DNA of 64,000 bases from Niveispirillum cyanobacteriorum (GTDB lineage Bacteria; Pseudomonadota; Alphaproteobacteria; Azospirillales; Azospirillaceae), in contig NZ_CP025612.1 in the NCBI RefSeq assembly GCF_002868735.1, positions 1,054,001 to 1,118,000 of the forward strand, given 5' to 3'. The number at the start of each line of letters is the position of its first letter. Within the stretch, counting starts at the first letter, position 1. Below the pieces are notes generated by a model. The model made no database searches. It saw only the letters and a program-made list of their open reading frames with translations, and had not been told where the DNA came from. The position numbers were made by a program, and so were the translations under genes. Shown here piece by piece: positions 8,692 to 16,753 of the stretch.

Positions 8692-9837
8692 CTATTCCGA
8701 CAGCCCCAACTCCGCCAGGATCGCCGCCCGGTCGGCGTCAAGGGACGGGGCGGGGCGGTCGGGTGTCTGCCGGGCGGTATCGCTGGCAAAGGGCGGGGCC
8801 GTGTACATCAGGCCGCCTTCCACCGGATGGGTCATGGTGCGGAAATAGCCACTGCCAGCCAGATGCGGTTCTGCCGGCAGATCCTCCAGCCGGTTGACGG
8901 GCGCGCACGGTATATCGGCGGCGCGCAACGTCTCCAGCCATTCGGTGGAGGTGCGTTTAGGTGCCGCCTGCGCCACCAGCCCGTAAAGCCGGTCGATATT
9001 GCGCGACCGGCTCTCATCACTGGTCACCTCCTGCGATGAGGCCAATTCCTCCTGCCCCACCAGCCGCAGGAAGCGCTGCCACTGTGCCGCAGTGTAGGGC
9101 ATGATGGTGACGTAGCCGTCGCGCGTACGGTAGGGCCGGCGGCCCGGCGAGTTCAGCCGGCCATAGCCCCGGTCGGGCAGTGGCGGCACGAAACTCTGAC
9201 CAGACAGCTGCTCGATCAGCAGGAAAGAGGCCATCGCCTCGTACATCGGGGTTTCGACATGGCAGCCTTCCCCCGTGCGGCCGCGCGACGCTAGCCCGGC
9301 GGCGATGGCGAAGGCCAGATGCAGCCCCGCCACCTTGTCGCACATGACGGTGCGCACGAAGCGGGGTTCGCCATTGGCGTCTTCATTCAGCCAGGCAAGG
9401 CCGGATGCGGCCTGGATGCAGTCATCATAGGCTGGCTCATCCCCAAACAGCCCGCGCCCGAAGCCGCGGGCCGCGCAATAGACGATATCGGGCCTGACGG
9501 CCTTGATGGCCGCATAATCCAGGCCCAGCTTGCGGGCGGCGTTCTCACGCATGTTGTGAACGAAGACGTCGGCCGATGCGACCAGCCGGTCCAGGATGCG
9601 CTTGTCATCCGGTCTGGTCAGGTCAAGGGCGATGGAGCGCTTGTTGCGGTTCAGGTTCAGGAAACCCGCCCCGTCGCCCCCCGGACGGCCGGGCCGGGCG
9701 GCGCGGAACACGTCGCCGGCCATGGTTTCCACCTTGATGACGTCCGCCCCCATATCCGCCACCAGCTGCGTGGCATAGGGGCCCAGCACCACGGTGGACA
9801 GATCAACCACGCGCACACCCTTCAGCAGATCGAACAT
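8692..9837 (-). CDS. CaiB/BaiF family (class III) CoA-transferase
   Basis: A 381-residue protein. The N-terminus MFDLLKGVRVVDLSTVVLGP followed by GADVIKVE is characteristic of class III CoA-transferases and alpha-methylacyl-CoA racemases. 'NLNRNKRSIALDL' and 'VFVHNMRENAARKLGLDY', also hallmarks, follow by residue 110. These enzymes move CoA between carboxylic acids through an Asp-linked intermediate. The substrate acid is not evident. proC lies 18 bases upstream on the same strand, so proC and this gene may be co-transcribed with the PaiB-like gene. Confidence 0.9.
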   Translation of the reverse strand: MFDLLKGVRVVDLSTVVLGPYATQLVADMGADVIKVETMAGDVFRAARPGRPGGDGAGFLNLNRNKRSIALDLTRPDDKRILDRLVASADVFVHNMRENAARKLGLDYAAIKAVRPDIVYCAARGFGRGLFGDEPAYDDCIQAASGLAWLNEDANGEPRFVRTVMCDKVAGLHLAFAIAAGLASRGRTGEGCHVETPMYEAMASFLLIEQLSGQSFVPPLPDRGYGRLNSPGRRPYRTRDGYVTIMPYTAAQWQRFLRLVGQEELASSQEVTSDESRSRNIDRLYGLVAQAAPKRTSTEWLETLRAADIPCAPVNRLEDLPAEPHLAGSGYFRTMTHPVEGGLMYTAPPFASDTARQTPDRPAPSLDADRAAILAELGLSE

Positions 9838-9855
9838 CGCAGCTTTTCCCCTTAT

Positions 9856-10629
9856 CTACCCCACCAACTCACGCGACCGGGCCGCCGCCGCCTGCACCAC
9901 CTGCCCCGCAAGGGTATCGATGGTCTCCTCCATCGCACCCAGGCCGGCCGCGGTGGTGCCGCCGGGGCTGGTCACCTGACGCCGCAATTCGTCCAGCCCA
10001 GCACTTTCCACCTCTGCCAGACGGGCGGCACCGATGAAGGTCTGGCGCGCCAGCCGCGTTGCCGTCACGCCATCCAGCCCTTCGGCGATGCCGGCCCGGA
10101 TCAGCGCCTCGGTGAAGCGGAAGAAATAGGCGGGGCCGCTGCCGGACAGGGCGGTAACGGCGTCCAGGTCGCCCTCCCTTTCCAGCCAGAGCAACGCCCC
10201 TGCGGGGTGCAGGATGCGGTCCACGGCGGCGCGCTGGGCCTGGGTGACGGCGGGCAACGCCACCGCCGCACTGATGCCATGGCCGATGGCCGCCGGCGTA
10301 TTCGGCATGGCGCGCACGATGGAAGCATCCGCCCCGGCGGCAGCGGCCAGCCGGGCCAGCGGGATGCCGGCCATGATCGACAGGAACAGGGTGCCCGGAC
10401 GGGCCAGCGCCGCCAGTTCCGGTGCGATGGTGGCGAAGGTCTGCGGCTTCACGGCCAGGATGATCGTGCCACAGCAGGGAGCGTCGGCCAGAGCCGACAG
10501 CCGTTCCACCCCGGCCGGCAATTCGGCGGCATGCGGGTCGAAGGCCAGGACCCGGTGGCTGGCCACCAGGGTCCGGGCGATGGCTCCGCCCATGCGGCCG
10601 CAGCCAATCATCAGCACGGGGTCAGGCAT
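9856..10629 (-). CDS. proC: Pyrroline-5-carboxylate reductase
   Basis: A 257-residue cytoplasmic enzyme that reduces pyrroline-5-carboxylate to proline with NAD(P)H. The start at 10629 gives MPDPVLMIGCGRMGGAIA, the Rossmann dinucleotide-binding motif. AVKPQ, VRAMPNTPA and the signature 'ALSGSGPAYFF...EALIRAGIAEGL' are all present, as is the C-terminal 'TSPGGTTAAGLGAMEE' of the family. The start codon overlaps the end of the upstream PaiB-like gene by 8 bases, implying translational coupling. A second proC copy elsewhere in the genome is likely, since this one sits in a peripheral amino-acid cluster. Confidence 0.93.
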   Translation of the reverse strand: MPDPVLMIGCGRMGGAIARTLVASHRVLAFDPHAAELPAGVERLSALADAPCCGTIILAVKPQTFATIAPELAALARPGTLFLSIMAGIPLARLAAAAGADASIVRAMPNTPAAIGHGISAAVALPAVTQAQRAAVDRILHPAGALLWLEREGDLDAVTALSGSGPAYFFRFTEALIRAGIAEGLDGVTATRLARQTFIGAARLAEVESAGLDELRRQVTSPGGTTAAGLGAMEETIDTLAGQVVQAAAARSRELVG

Positions 10630-11236
10630 CGCTCCCTTCCTCCCACCGTCCGGGATTGAAGCGGCGCATCCAGTCGGCAAGGTCGGTTTCGGGCATGCTG
10701 GCCAGGATAGTGCGCAGCGTGTCCGGCCGTTCATCCTGACCCAGTTTGAACTTGCCCCGGGTCCGCGTGACACGGGCGCGGAAGCCGACAATATGCCGGA
10801 TCAACTGGTCGTAACGCGGGCCCAGTTCCGACGGGGTCCAGGGCAGCGCCTTGTCACGCTCCACCTGACCGGCCAGCATGTCCAGGGACGGGGCGGTCAG
10901 TCCCTCCTCCACCGTCACCTCGGCCCAGACGCGAAGCTGTGCGTAGTTCCAGGTCGGTCCCCAGTCGCGGCGCCCGGCCTGCGACGGGGAGACATAGGAT
11001 TGCGGACCCTGGAACAGGATCACCGCGCGCGGATCGCGCGCCAGGGCCGCGTTCAGCGGATTGGACCGCGCGAAATGGCCGATCAGCTCGGTCAACCCGC
11101 CCTCCTCATTATAGACACCCACCAGGGGCAGCAGGCTCGCCTCCTCCCCGTCCGGGGTCATGAACCAGGCCAGCGGATGCCGGTCGATGAGATGGCGGAT
11201 ATCGGCGGCAGTGTAAGTCTCGAAAATGGTGGACAT
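10622..11236 (-). CDS. PaiB-like FMN-binding split-barrel protein
   Basis: A 204-residue protein. The start at 11236 (MSTIFETYTAADI) fits the family, which begins at this point. 'HLIDRHPLAWFMT', 'GHFARSNP', 'FQGPQSYVSPS' and 'WNYAQLRVWAEVT' are typical of the PaiB group of flavin-binding proteins. PaiB of Bacillus was described as a negative transcriptional regulator, but many family members are probably FMN-dependent oxidoreductases. The gene is divergent from a MocR-type regulator 107 bases away, a common arrangement in which the regulator controls its neighbour. Its end overlaps proC. Confidence 0.85.
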   Translation of the reverse strand: MSTIFETYTAADIRHLIDRHPLAWFMTPDGEEASLLPLVGVYNEEGGLTELIGHFARSNPLNAALARDPRAVILFQGPQSYVSPSQAGRRDWGPTWNYAQLRVWAEVTVEEGLTAPSLDMLAGQVERDKALPWTPSELGPRYDQLIRHIVGFRARVTRTRGKFKLGQDERPDTLRTILASMPETDLADWMRRFNPGRWEEGSDA

Positions 11237-11298
11237 GCCCTGTTTACCCGTCTGCGTTCCACGGATTACCCGTTGCAAGGGCTTGATGATCGTGCGGG

Positions 11299-11345
11299 AT
11301 TGGACCATAGGAAACCACCAAGATGATAAAATCGAGGGGTCCAAT
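11299..11345. promoter_or_regulatory. Inverted repeat in the divergent paiB-like/mocR region
   Basis: ATTGGACC (11299-11306) and GGTCCAAT (11338-11345) form a perfect 8-bp inverted repeat separated by 31 bases. The right arm overlaps the ATG of the MocR gene at 11344. Position and symmetry suit an operator for the MocR regulator, so autoregulation is likely. Confidence 0.5.
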
Positions 11346-12804
11346 GGCGCGCACCTGGCAGGCCGGCCTGAGCGAGCGGATCGACGCCAGCCGCCCGGCC
11401 CCGCTCTACATGCAGATCATCCAGGCGGTGATCCATGATATCGAGAGCGGGCGGCTGGCGTCGGGCACCTATCTGCCGTCCAGCCGCGCACTGGCGGAAA
11501 TGCTGGGCGTCAACCGCAAGACGGTGGTGCTGGCCTATGAGGACCTGATCGCCCAGGGCTGGCTGGACAGCACAGCCACACGCGGGACGCTGGTGTCGGT
11601 GACATTACCTGAAAGCGGCGGGGCCAGGGGCAAGGCCGTCGCCCGTCCCCATGGCATTGCGACACCCGGCTATGGTTTCAACGCCCCGCCGGAACGCCCG
11701 CTGGCCCTGCCCGGCGGCAGCGGGTTGAAGCTGGATGAAGGCGCGCCCGACGGGCGATTGTTCCCGCCGGAACTGCTGGCACGCGCCTATCGTGCCGCCA
11801 CGCACCGCGCCTCGCGCACCAACGGGCTGCAATATCGCGATCCGCGCGGCGTGCCGGAACTGCGGGACGCGATTGCCGGCATGCTGAAGACCCAGCGCGG
11901 CATGCCGGTGGGGATGGAGAATATCTGCATCACGCGCGGCAGCCAGAACGGCATCTTCCTGGCCGCCATGACCCTGCTGCGTCCCGGCGACGCGGTGATC
12001 ATGGAGGAACTGACCTATGAACCGGCCATGGCTGCGTTCCAGGCGCTGGGGGCCCGCATCATTCCCGTGGGTCTGGACGAGGGCGGGATGGATCTGGACG
12101 CGGTGGAGGCCACCTGCCGCCAGCACAAGGTGAAGGCCGCCTTCGTCACCCCGCATCATCAGTTCCCAACGACGGTGGCATTGCGGCCGGACCGGCGGCT
12201 GCGGCTGGTGGAACTGGCGCGCCAGCATGGGTTCGCGCTGATCGAGGATGATTACGACCATGAGTTCCATTTCCAGTCACAGCCACTGCTGCCCATCGCC
12301 GCCTACGCGCCGGACCAGGTGATCCATGTCGGATCGCTGTCCAAGCTGCTGCTGCCGGCCCTGCGCATCGGCTATATCGCAGCGCCGGCACCGGTGGTGG
12401 ATGCGCTGGCCCATATGGTGTCGCTGAGCGACGGCATGGGCAATGGCGTGACGGAAACCACCGCCGCCATCCTGATCGAGAATGGGGAGTTGCGCCGCCA
12501 CGCCCGCAAGGCGCGGCAGGTCTATGCCGGACGCCGCGAAAGCTTTGCCGCCGAACTGCGCCGGGTGCTGGGCGACAGGGTGGATTTCCGTATTCCCGAT
12601 GGCGGCCTGGCCTTCTGGCTGCGCTTTGCCGGGGACCTGGACGGGATCGAGGAACGAGCCAGGGCAGCCGGGCTGCGCTTTGCCGGGTCAAGGTCCTTCA
12701 TGGCCCGGCCGGACGCGCCCCGCGGCCTGCGCGTCGGTTTCGCATCCCTGAATGAGGCGGAGGCGCAGACCGCCATCGCCATTCTGGGCAGGGCGACAGG
12801 CTGA
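11344..12804 (+). CDS. MocR/PdxR-family regulator (GntR wHTH fused to aminotransferase fold)
   Basis: A 486-residue regulator. An ATG at 11323 is in frame, but GAGGGG just upstream favours 11344. Residues 1-85 are a GntR winged helix ('GTYLPSSRALAEMLGVNRKT'). The rest is a fold-type I aminotransferase domain with a PLP-binding Lys in SLSKLLLPALRIGY, preceded by the usual 'IEDDYDHEFHF' Asp/Tyr segment. MocR proteins use PLP or amino-acid adducts as effectors rather than catalysing transamination. Divergence from the PaiB-like/proC/CoA-transferase genes, with a shared inverted repeat, suggests it controls them. The effector is unknown. Confidence 0.9.
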   Translation: MARTWQAGLSERIDASRPAPLYMQIIQAVIHDIESGRLASGTYLPSSRALAEMLGVNRKTVVLAYEDLIAQGWLDSTATRGTLVSVTLPESGGARGKAVARPHGIATPGYGFNAPPERPLALPGGSGLKLDEGAPDGRLFPPELLARAYRAATHRASRTNGLQYRDPRGVPELRDAIAGMLKTQRGMPVGMENICITRGSQNGIFLAAMTLLRPGDAVIMEELTYEPAMAAFQALGARIIPVGLDEGGMDLDAVEATCRQHKVKAAFVTPHHQFPTTVALRPDRRLRLVELARQHGFALIEDDYDHEFHFQSQPLLPIAAYAPDQVIHVGSLSKLLLPALRIGYIAAPAPVVDALAHMVSLSDGMGNGVTETTAAILIENGELRRHARKARQVYAGRRESFAAELRRVLGDRVDFRIPDGGLAFWLRFAGDLDGIEERARAAGLRFAGSRSFMARPDAPRGLRVGFASLNEAEAQTAIAILGRATG

Positions 12805-12896
12805 ACACTGGACCCGTATGGTTACCAGGAACTGGAGGTTTCGCCCGCCTGCCTTGAATGAGCACATCTGGATCAAGGCAGGGTTAAGCGGGGGTT

Positions 12897-13988
12897 ATGA
12901 TGTCCAATCCATCGACAGGCCGGCAGAAGGTGACACCGCGCGGCTGGTTCATTCGGCTGCATCGCTGGCTGGGCTTGGGGGCGGCCCTGTTCTGGCTGAT
13001 CCAGGCTGTGACGGGCACCCTGCTCAGCTTCCATTTCGAACTGGACGACGCCTTGATCAGCAACGACAGCCGGCCCACCGACATGGCGGCGGTGGAACGG
13101 CGGCTGGACGCGCTGGGTCCGGGGGTGGTGTGGATCTGGACAACGGCAGGCCTGCCCGACCGCTATGTCATCAACTACACGGACGCCGGCGGGGTGGCGC
13201 GCAAGGCCCGGATCGATGGTGGGGGCGAGGTGCTGCGCGACCGGCCAGCGGACGAATACACCTTCTTCGAACTGATGCGCGGCATCCATATCGACCTGCT
13301 GGCCGGACGGGTCGGGCATTGGATCATGGCGGTGACAGGCTTGCTGCTGGTCACCAACCTGATCTTCGGGCTGGTCGTGGCCTGGCCGCGCGGCGGGGGC
13401 TGGCGCCGGGCGCTGACGCCCTTGAAGACCAGGCATCCCGTGGCCCGGTCCTATTCCCTGCACAAGGCCGTAGGCCTGTGGGTGGTGATTCCGGCCCTGC
13501 TGCTGGCCGGCACTGGCAGCCTGATCCTGTTTGAGCATGAAATCGGTGATCTGGTGGGGGCGGAGGATGTGCAACTGCCAGCCAACCCGCCACAGGGACC
13601 GGGGGTAGGGCTGGATGCCGCCGTGCGGGCCGGCGTGGCCGCCATTCCCGGCAGTCGCTTTGTGGGCACCACCATGCCGTCCGGGGACGATGCCAGCTAT
13701 TACCTGTGGGTCCGGGCGCCGGGTGAGCTTTATCGCGGCGGCTATGGCGGCAGTCTCGTGATCGTCAACGCCAACGATGCCAGCATCCGGGGCGCCTGGC
13801 CGGTAACGGAGGCGCCAATGGCCAAATCCTTTGTCGCCTCTTTCTACCCGCTGCACACCGGCGAGGCCGGTGGTACGGCAGGTCGTGTCCTGGCCCTGGT
13901 CACGGGTATGGGCCTGACCTATGTGCTGGTCTACGGAATGCTGCTTTGGTGGCGGCGGACGCGGCGGGGCAGTGCTAACCGTGGCTGA
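12897..13988 (+). CDS. PepSY-associated transmembrane protein (PiuB-like)
   Basis: A 363-residue inner-membrane protein with four hydrophobic segments (near residues 22-45, 145-170, 195-215 and 320-350). 'WFIRLHRWLGLGAALFWLIQ' followed by 'GTLLSF' is the classic PepSY_TM start, and further His residues (HIDLLAGRVGHW, HPVARSYSLHKAVGLW) are placed to ligate haem within the membrane. Members are thought to reduce ferric iron or siderophore during uptake. Two ATGs occur at 12897 and 12900 and either could serve. The gene stands between MocR and the receptor operon, 243 bases upstream of the latter, and probably has its own promoter in the 92-base gap after MocR. Confidence 0.85.
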   Translation: MMSNPSTGRQKVTPRGWFIRLHRWLGLGAALFWLIQAVTGTLLSFHFELDDALISNDSRPTDMAAVERRLDALGPGVVWIWTTAGLPDRYVINYTDAGGVARKARIDGGGEVLRDRPADEYTFFELMRGIHIDLLAGRVGHWIMAVTGLLLVTNLIFGLVVAWPRGGGWRRALTPLKTRHPVARSYSLHKAVGLWVVIPALLLAGTGSLILFEHEIGDLVGAEDVQLPANPPQGPGVGLDAAVRAGVAAIPGSRFVGTTMPSGDDASYYLWVRAPGELYRGGYGGSLVIVNANDASIRGAWPVTEAPMAKSFVASFYPLHTGEAGGTAGRVLALVTGMGLTYVLVYGMLLWWRRTRRGSANRG

Positions 13989-14159
13989 TATGCGCTTGTG
14001 CCCTTCGACCCAGGAAGCCGGCGCGCGCCTGTTTCAGTAGCTCATCATTCCCTAGCCAGACCGCTGCCAGTTCAGAATGAAGGCCGCGGTGCCCGACGGA
14101 TTCTGAGGCGATGACGGCCCCGGCACCCATGCACGGCTTGCATCACAAGTATGATTTTA

Positions 14160-14217
14160 AGAGTCATTCGCATTTTCTCCGCACAGCGTTAGACAGATGC
14201 GAATAATTCTTAATTCG
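14160..14217. promoter_or_regulatory. Candidate iron-responsive operator upstream of the receptor operon
   Basis: An AT-rich patch in GC-rich DNA. It contains the inverted repeat ATTCGCAT (14166-14173) / ATGCGAAT (14197-14204), and an imperfect palindrome GAATAATTCTTAATTC (14201-14216) resembling a Fur-type box. It ends 15 bases before the receptor ATG. The rest of the 243-base gap (13989-14159) shows nothing recognisable. Confidence 0.5.
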
Positions 14218-14231
14218 ATTGGAGCTCCGTC

Positions 14232-16403
14232 ATGTCTCTCCGCCCTTCTTCCATACCGGCAAAGCGGTTGCTGCTTGTGCCGTTGCTGCTGGGCGGTGTG
14301 TCGGCCCCTGCCCTGGCCGATACTGTCTCCGGTAATGTGCAGCAGGTGGCGGAGGCCATCGACCGGGACCAAATTGTGGTCGTGGGGGAGCGCGCAAGGC
14401 GGGCCAGCGGCGGTACCAAGACTGACACGCCCATCGCCATCACGCCGCAATCCATCGCCATCATTACCGACGAGCAGATGCGGGAGCGGGGCGCATTGTC
14501 TGTGCAGGATGTGCTGCTCTATAGTGCTGGCGTGCGCTCCGACGCCTATGGCAATGACAGCCGGGTCGACAGCTATCTGGTGCGCGGCAGCCGCCCGCTT
14601 CAGTATCTGGACGGGATGCGCACCTCTTACGACAGCTACAATGTCGCGCGCGCCGACACCTATATGCTGCAACGGGTGGAGGTGGTGAAGGGCCCCACCT
14701 CGGTCCTTTACGGCCAGGGCAGTGTGGCCGGCGTGGTCAATTTGACCAGCAAGCGCCCGGAATTCACCGCCGCGAACGAGGTGATCCTCAGCTACGGCAA
14801 TTACGACCGCAAACAAGCACAGTTTGATCTGACGGGTCCGATCGACGAGGCGGCAACCTTGGCCTTCCGCATCACGGGTTTGGCACGCAATGCTGATACA
14901 CAGGTCGATTTTGTCGATGATGACCGCTGGTTCATTGCGCCACAACTGACCTGGCGGCCAACGGAGGACACAGAGGCCACGATTCAACTCTACCACCAGA
15001 AGGATGACACAGGCCTCACGACGCAGTTCTTCCCCTGGTCCGGCACGCTCTATGACAATCCCAATGGCCAGATCGGCTTCTCCACCTTCATTGGCGAGCC
15101 CGAGTATGACCAGCTCAAGACTGAACAGACCAACGTTTCTGCCTTCGTCGCGCAGAAAATCACCGACTGGCTCCAAGCACGGCAGAGCTTCCGCGGAGCA
15201 TGGAGCGAAGTCATCTACCAGACCATCTATTCCAATTCCTTCACCAACCCACTGAACCCGTTCCTGTCAGCCGGGCAGACGGGATATACGGGGGCCCAAC
15301 GCAATGTGGGACGGTATCTGACGGGCTCCTACCCCGATGTCCGCATCCTGTCGTCGGACACACAGTTGCAAGGTGACTTCGCCACCGGCGCGGTCAGCCA
15401 CACGCTGTTGGCTGGCATGGATTGGCAGGAATATCGACAGGAACTTGACCAGATCTCGACCCGCCTGACCACGCCTATCGACCTGTTCAACCCGGTCTAT
15501 ACAACGGGCTTCACGGCACCGGCCCGTACCAAGGGCAACACCTCTGAACAAAAGCAGATCGGCTTCTACCTTCAGGACCAAATCAAATGGCAGGGCTGGA
15601 ACCTGCTGTTGGGTTTGCGCCATGATGATGCAAGGTCATCAACCCTGACTCCGGCTGGTGTAAAGACCAAGAAGAAAGATACGGCTACCTCCTATCGCGC
15701 CGGTCTGCTGTACGAGATGGAGGGCGGCTTTGCCCCCTATGTCAGCTATTCGGAAAGCTTCCTGCCGGTGGCCGGCACTAATCTGGCGGGTGAGCCCTTC
15801 GACCCGCAGGTGGGCAAGCAGTGGGAAGCTGGCGTGAAATGGCAGCCGGTGCAGGACATCCTGGTCACCACAGCGATCTTCGACCTGCGCGACACCAACC
15901 GTGTCACCACCAGCCCCACTAACACACTGGACCGCGTGCAGACCGGCGAGATCAAGGCCCAGGGGTTTGAGTTCGAAGCACAGGCCACGGTGTTGGAGAA
16001 CTACACGATAACGGCCAGCTACAGCTATACTGACGCTAAGACCTCCAAAAGCAATGTAGCAACCGAAGTCGGCAAGCCTGCCAGTTCCACCCCTCGGCAC
16101 ATGGCATCTGGCTTTATCATCCGTAGCTTTGCGCTGGATAACGGGGCGGAGGTCAAGGTCGGTGGGGGCGTGCGCTATGTTGGCAGCCAGACCGATCAGA
16201 ACAGTGCCCGCACCATCATCATCAACACGCCCGCCAACACGCTGGCCGACCTGATGCTTTCCTACAGCCTGGATGCCTGGCGGCTTGGCCTGAATGTCAA
16301 TAACCTGACGGATGAGAAGTACATTTCTACCTGTCTGGCGCGCGGCGACTGTTTCCTTGGTGCCCGCCGGTCAGTGGTGGGCAGCATCGGCTATCGCTTC
16401 TGA
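14232..16403 (+). CDS. TonB-dependent siderophore receptor, first gene of iron operon
   Basis: A 723-residue outer-membrane receptor preceded by GGAG. The signal peptide ends APALA before DTVSG. A TonB-box-like stretch DQIVVVGER is followed by a plug domain (ITPQSIAIIT, RGSRPLQYLDGM, RVEVVKGPTSVLYGQGSVAG). The barrel ends VVGSIGYRF with C-terminal Phe. It resembles FpvA/FhuE-type receptors. It heads an operon: a DUF3649 protein starts 26 bases after its stop, then PepSY, DUF3325 and a second receptor. This gene order recurs in proteobacterial siderophore-uptake loci, so iron is the likely substrate. The region upstream carries the candidate iron-box. Confidence 0.93.
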   Translation: MSLRPSSIPAKRLLLVPLLLGGVSAPALADTVSGNVQQVAEAIDRDQIVVVGERARRASGGTKTDTPIAITPQSIAIITDEQMRERGALSVQDVLLYSAGVRSDAYGNDSRVDSYLVRGSRPLQYLDGMRTSYDSYNVARADTYMLQRVEVVKGPTSVLYGQGSVAGVVNLTSKRPEFTAANEVILSYGNYDRKQAQFDLTGPIDEAATLAFRITGLARNADTQVDFVDDDRWFIAPQLTWRPTEDTEATIQLYHQKDDTGLTTQFFPWSGTLYDNPNGQIGFSTFIGEPEYDQLKTEQTNVSAFVAQKITDWLQARQSFRGAWSEVIYQTIYSNSFTNPLNPFLSAGQTGYTGAQRNVGRYLTGSYPDVRILSSDTQLQGDFATGAVSHTLLAGMDWQEYRQELDQISTRLTTPIDLFNPVYTTGFTAPARTKGNTSEQKQIGFYLQDQIKWQGWNLLLGLRHDDARSSTLTPAGVKTKKKDTATSYRAGLLYEMEGGFAPYVSYSESFLPVAGTNLAGEPFDPQVGKQWEAGVKWQPVQDILVTTAIFDLRDTNRVTTSPTNTLDRVQTGEIKAQGFEFEAQATVLENYTITASYSYTDAKTSKSNVATEVGKPASSTPRHMASGFIIRSFALDNGAEVKVGGGVRYVGSQTDQNSARTIIINTPANTLADLMLSYSLDAWRLGLNVNNLTDEKYISTCLARGDCFLGARRSVVGSIGYRF

Positions 16404-16429
16404 CCGCCGGACAGCAGACAGGTGACCCG

Positions 16430-16753
16430 GTGACCCAATACAGCAAGGCCAACCGCACCCATGGCAGCAAAGCACGTCCCGTCTGGGACGTGCCACTGCG
16501 CATACTGACGGCATCATTCGGCGGGTATGCCCTGACAGCGGCTGCCACGGCGCTGCTCGCCCGGCTGCTGCCCGGGTCGCCACTGGAGACCGCGATGGCG
16601 GCCACGATCCTGTCCTTCGCCCTGTTCACGGGCGCTGTGGTCTGGACCTTCGGGGCCGGTCGGGCGCTGGTGGTGGCGGGCTGGATCTGGGGGCTGGCAC
16701 TGCTGACGGGCGGGCTTGCATGGCTTTCCATTCAAGTGGGGGGGCCGGCATGA
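16430..16753 (+). CDS. DUF3649 small membrane protein of iron operon
   Basis: A 107-residue protein starting with GTG. It has three or so hydrophobic helices after a basic N-terminus ('ILTASFGGYALTAAATALLA' onward). The size, the SFGGYALT element, and the place between a siderophore receptor and a PepSY protein match the DUF3649 family, whose members accompany PepSY iron reductases. Its TGA overlaps the next gene's ATG (ATGA at 16750-16753), so translation is coupled. No biochemical role is established; a subunit of the membrane reductase is an inference. Confidence 0.8.
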   Translation: MTQYSKANRTHGSKARPVWDVPLRILTASFGGYALTAAATALLARLLPGSPLETAMAATILSFALFTGAVVWTFGAGRALVVAGWIWGLALLTGGLAWLSIQVGGPA

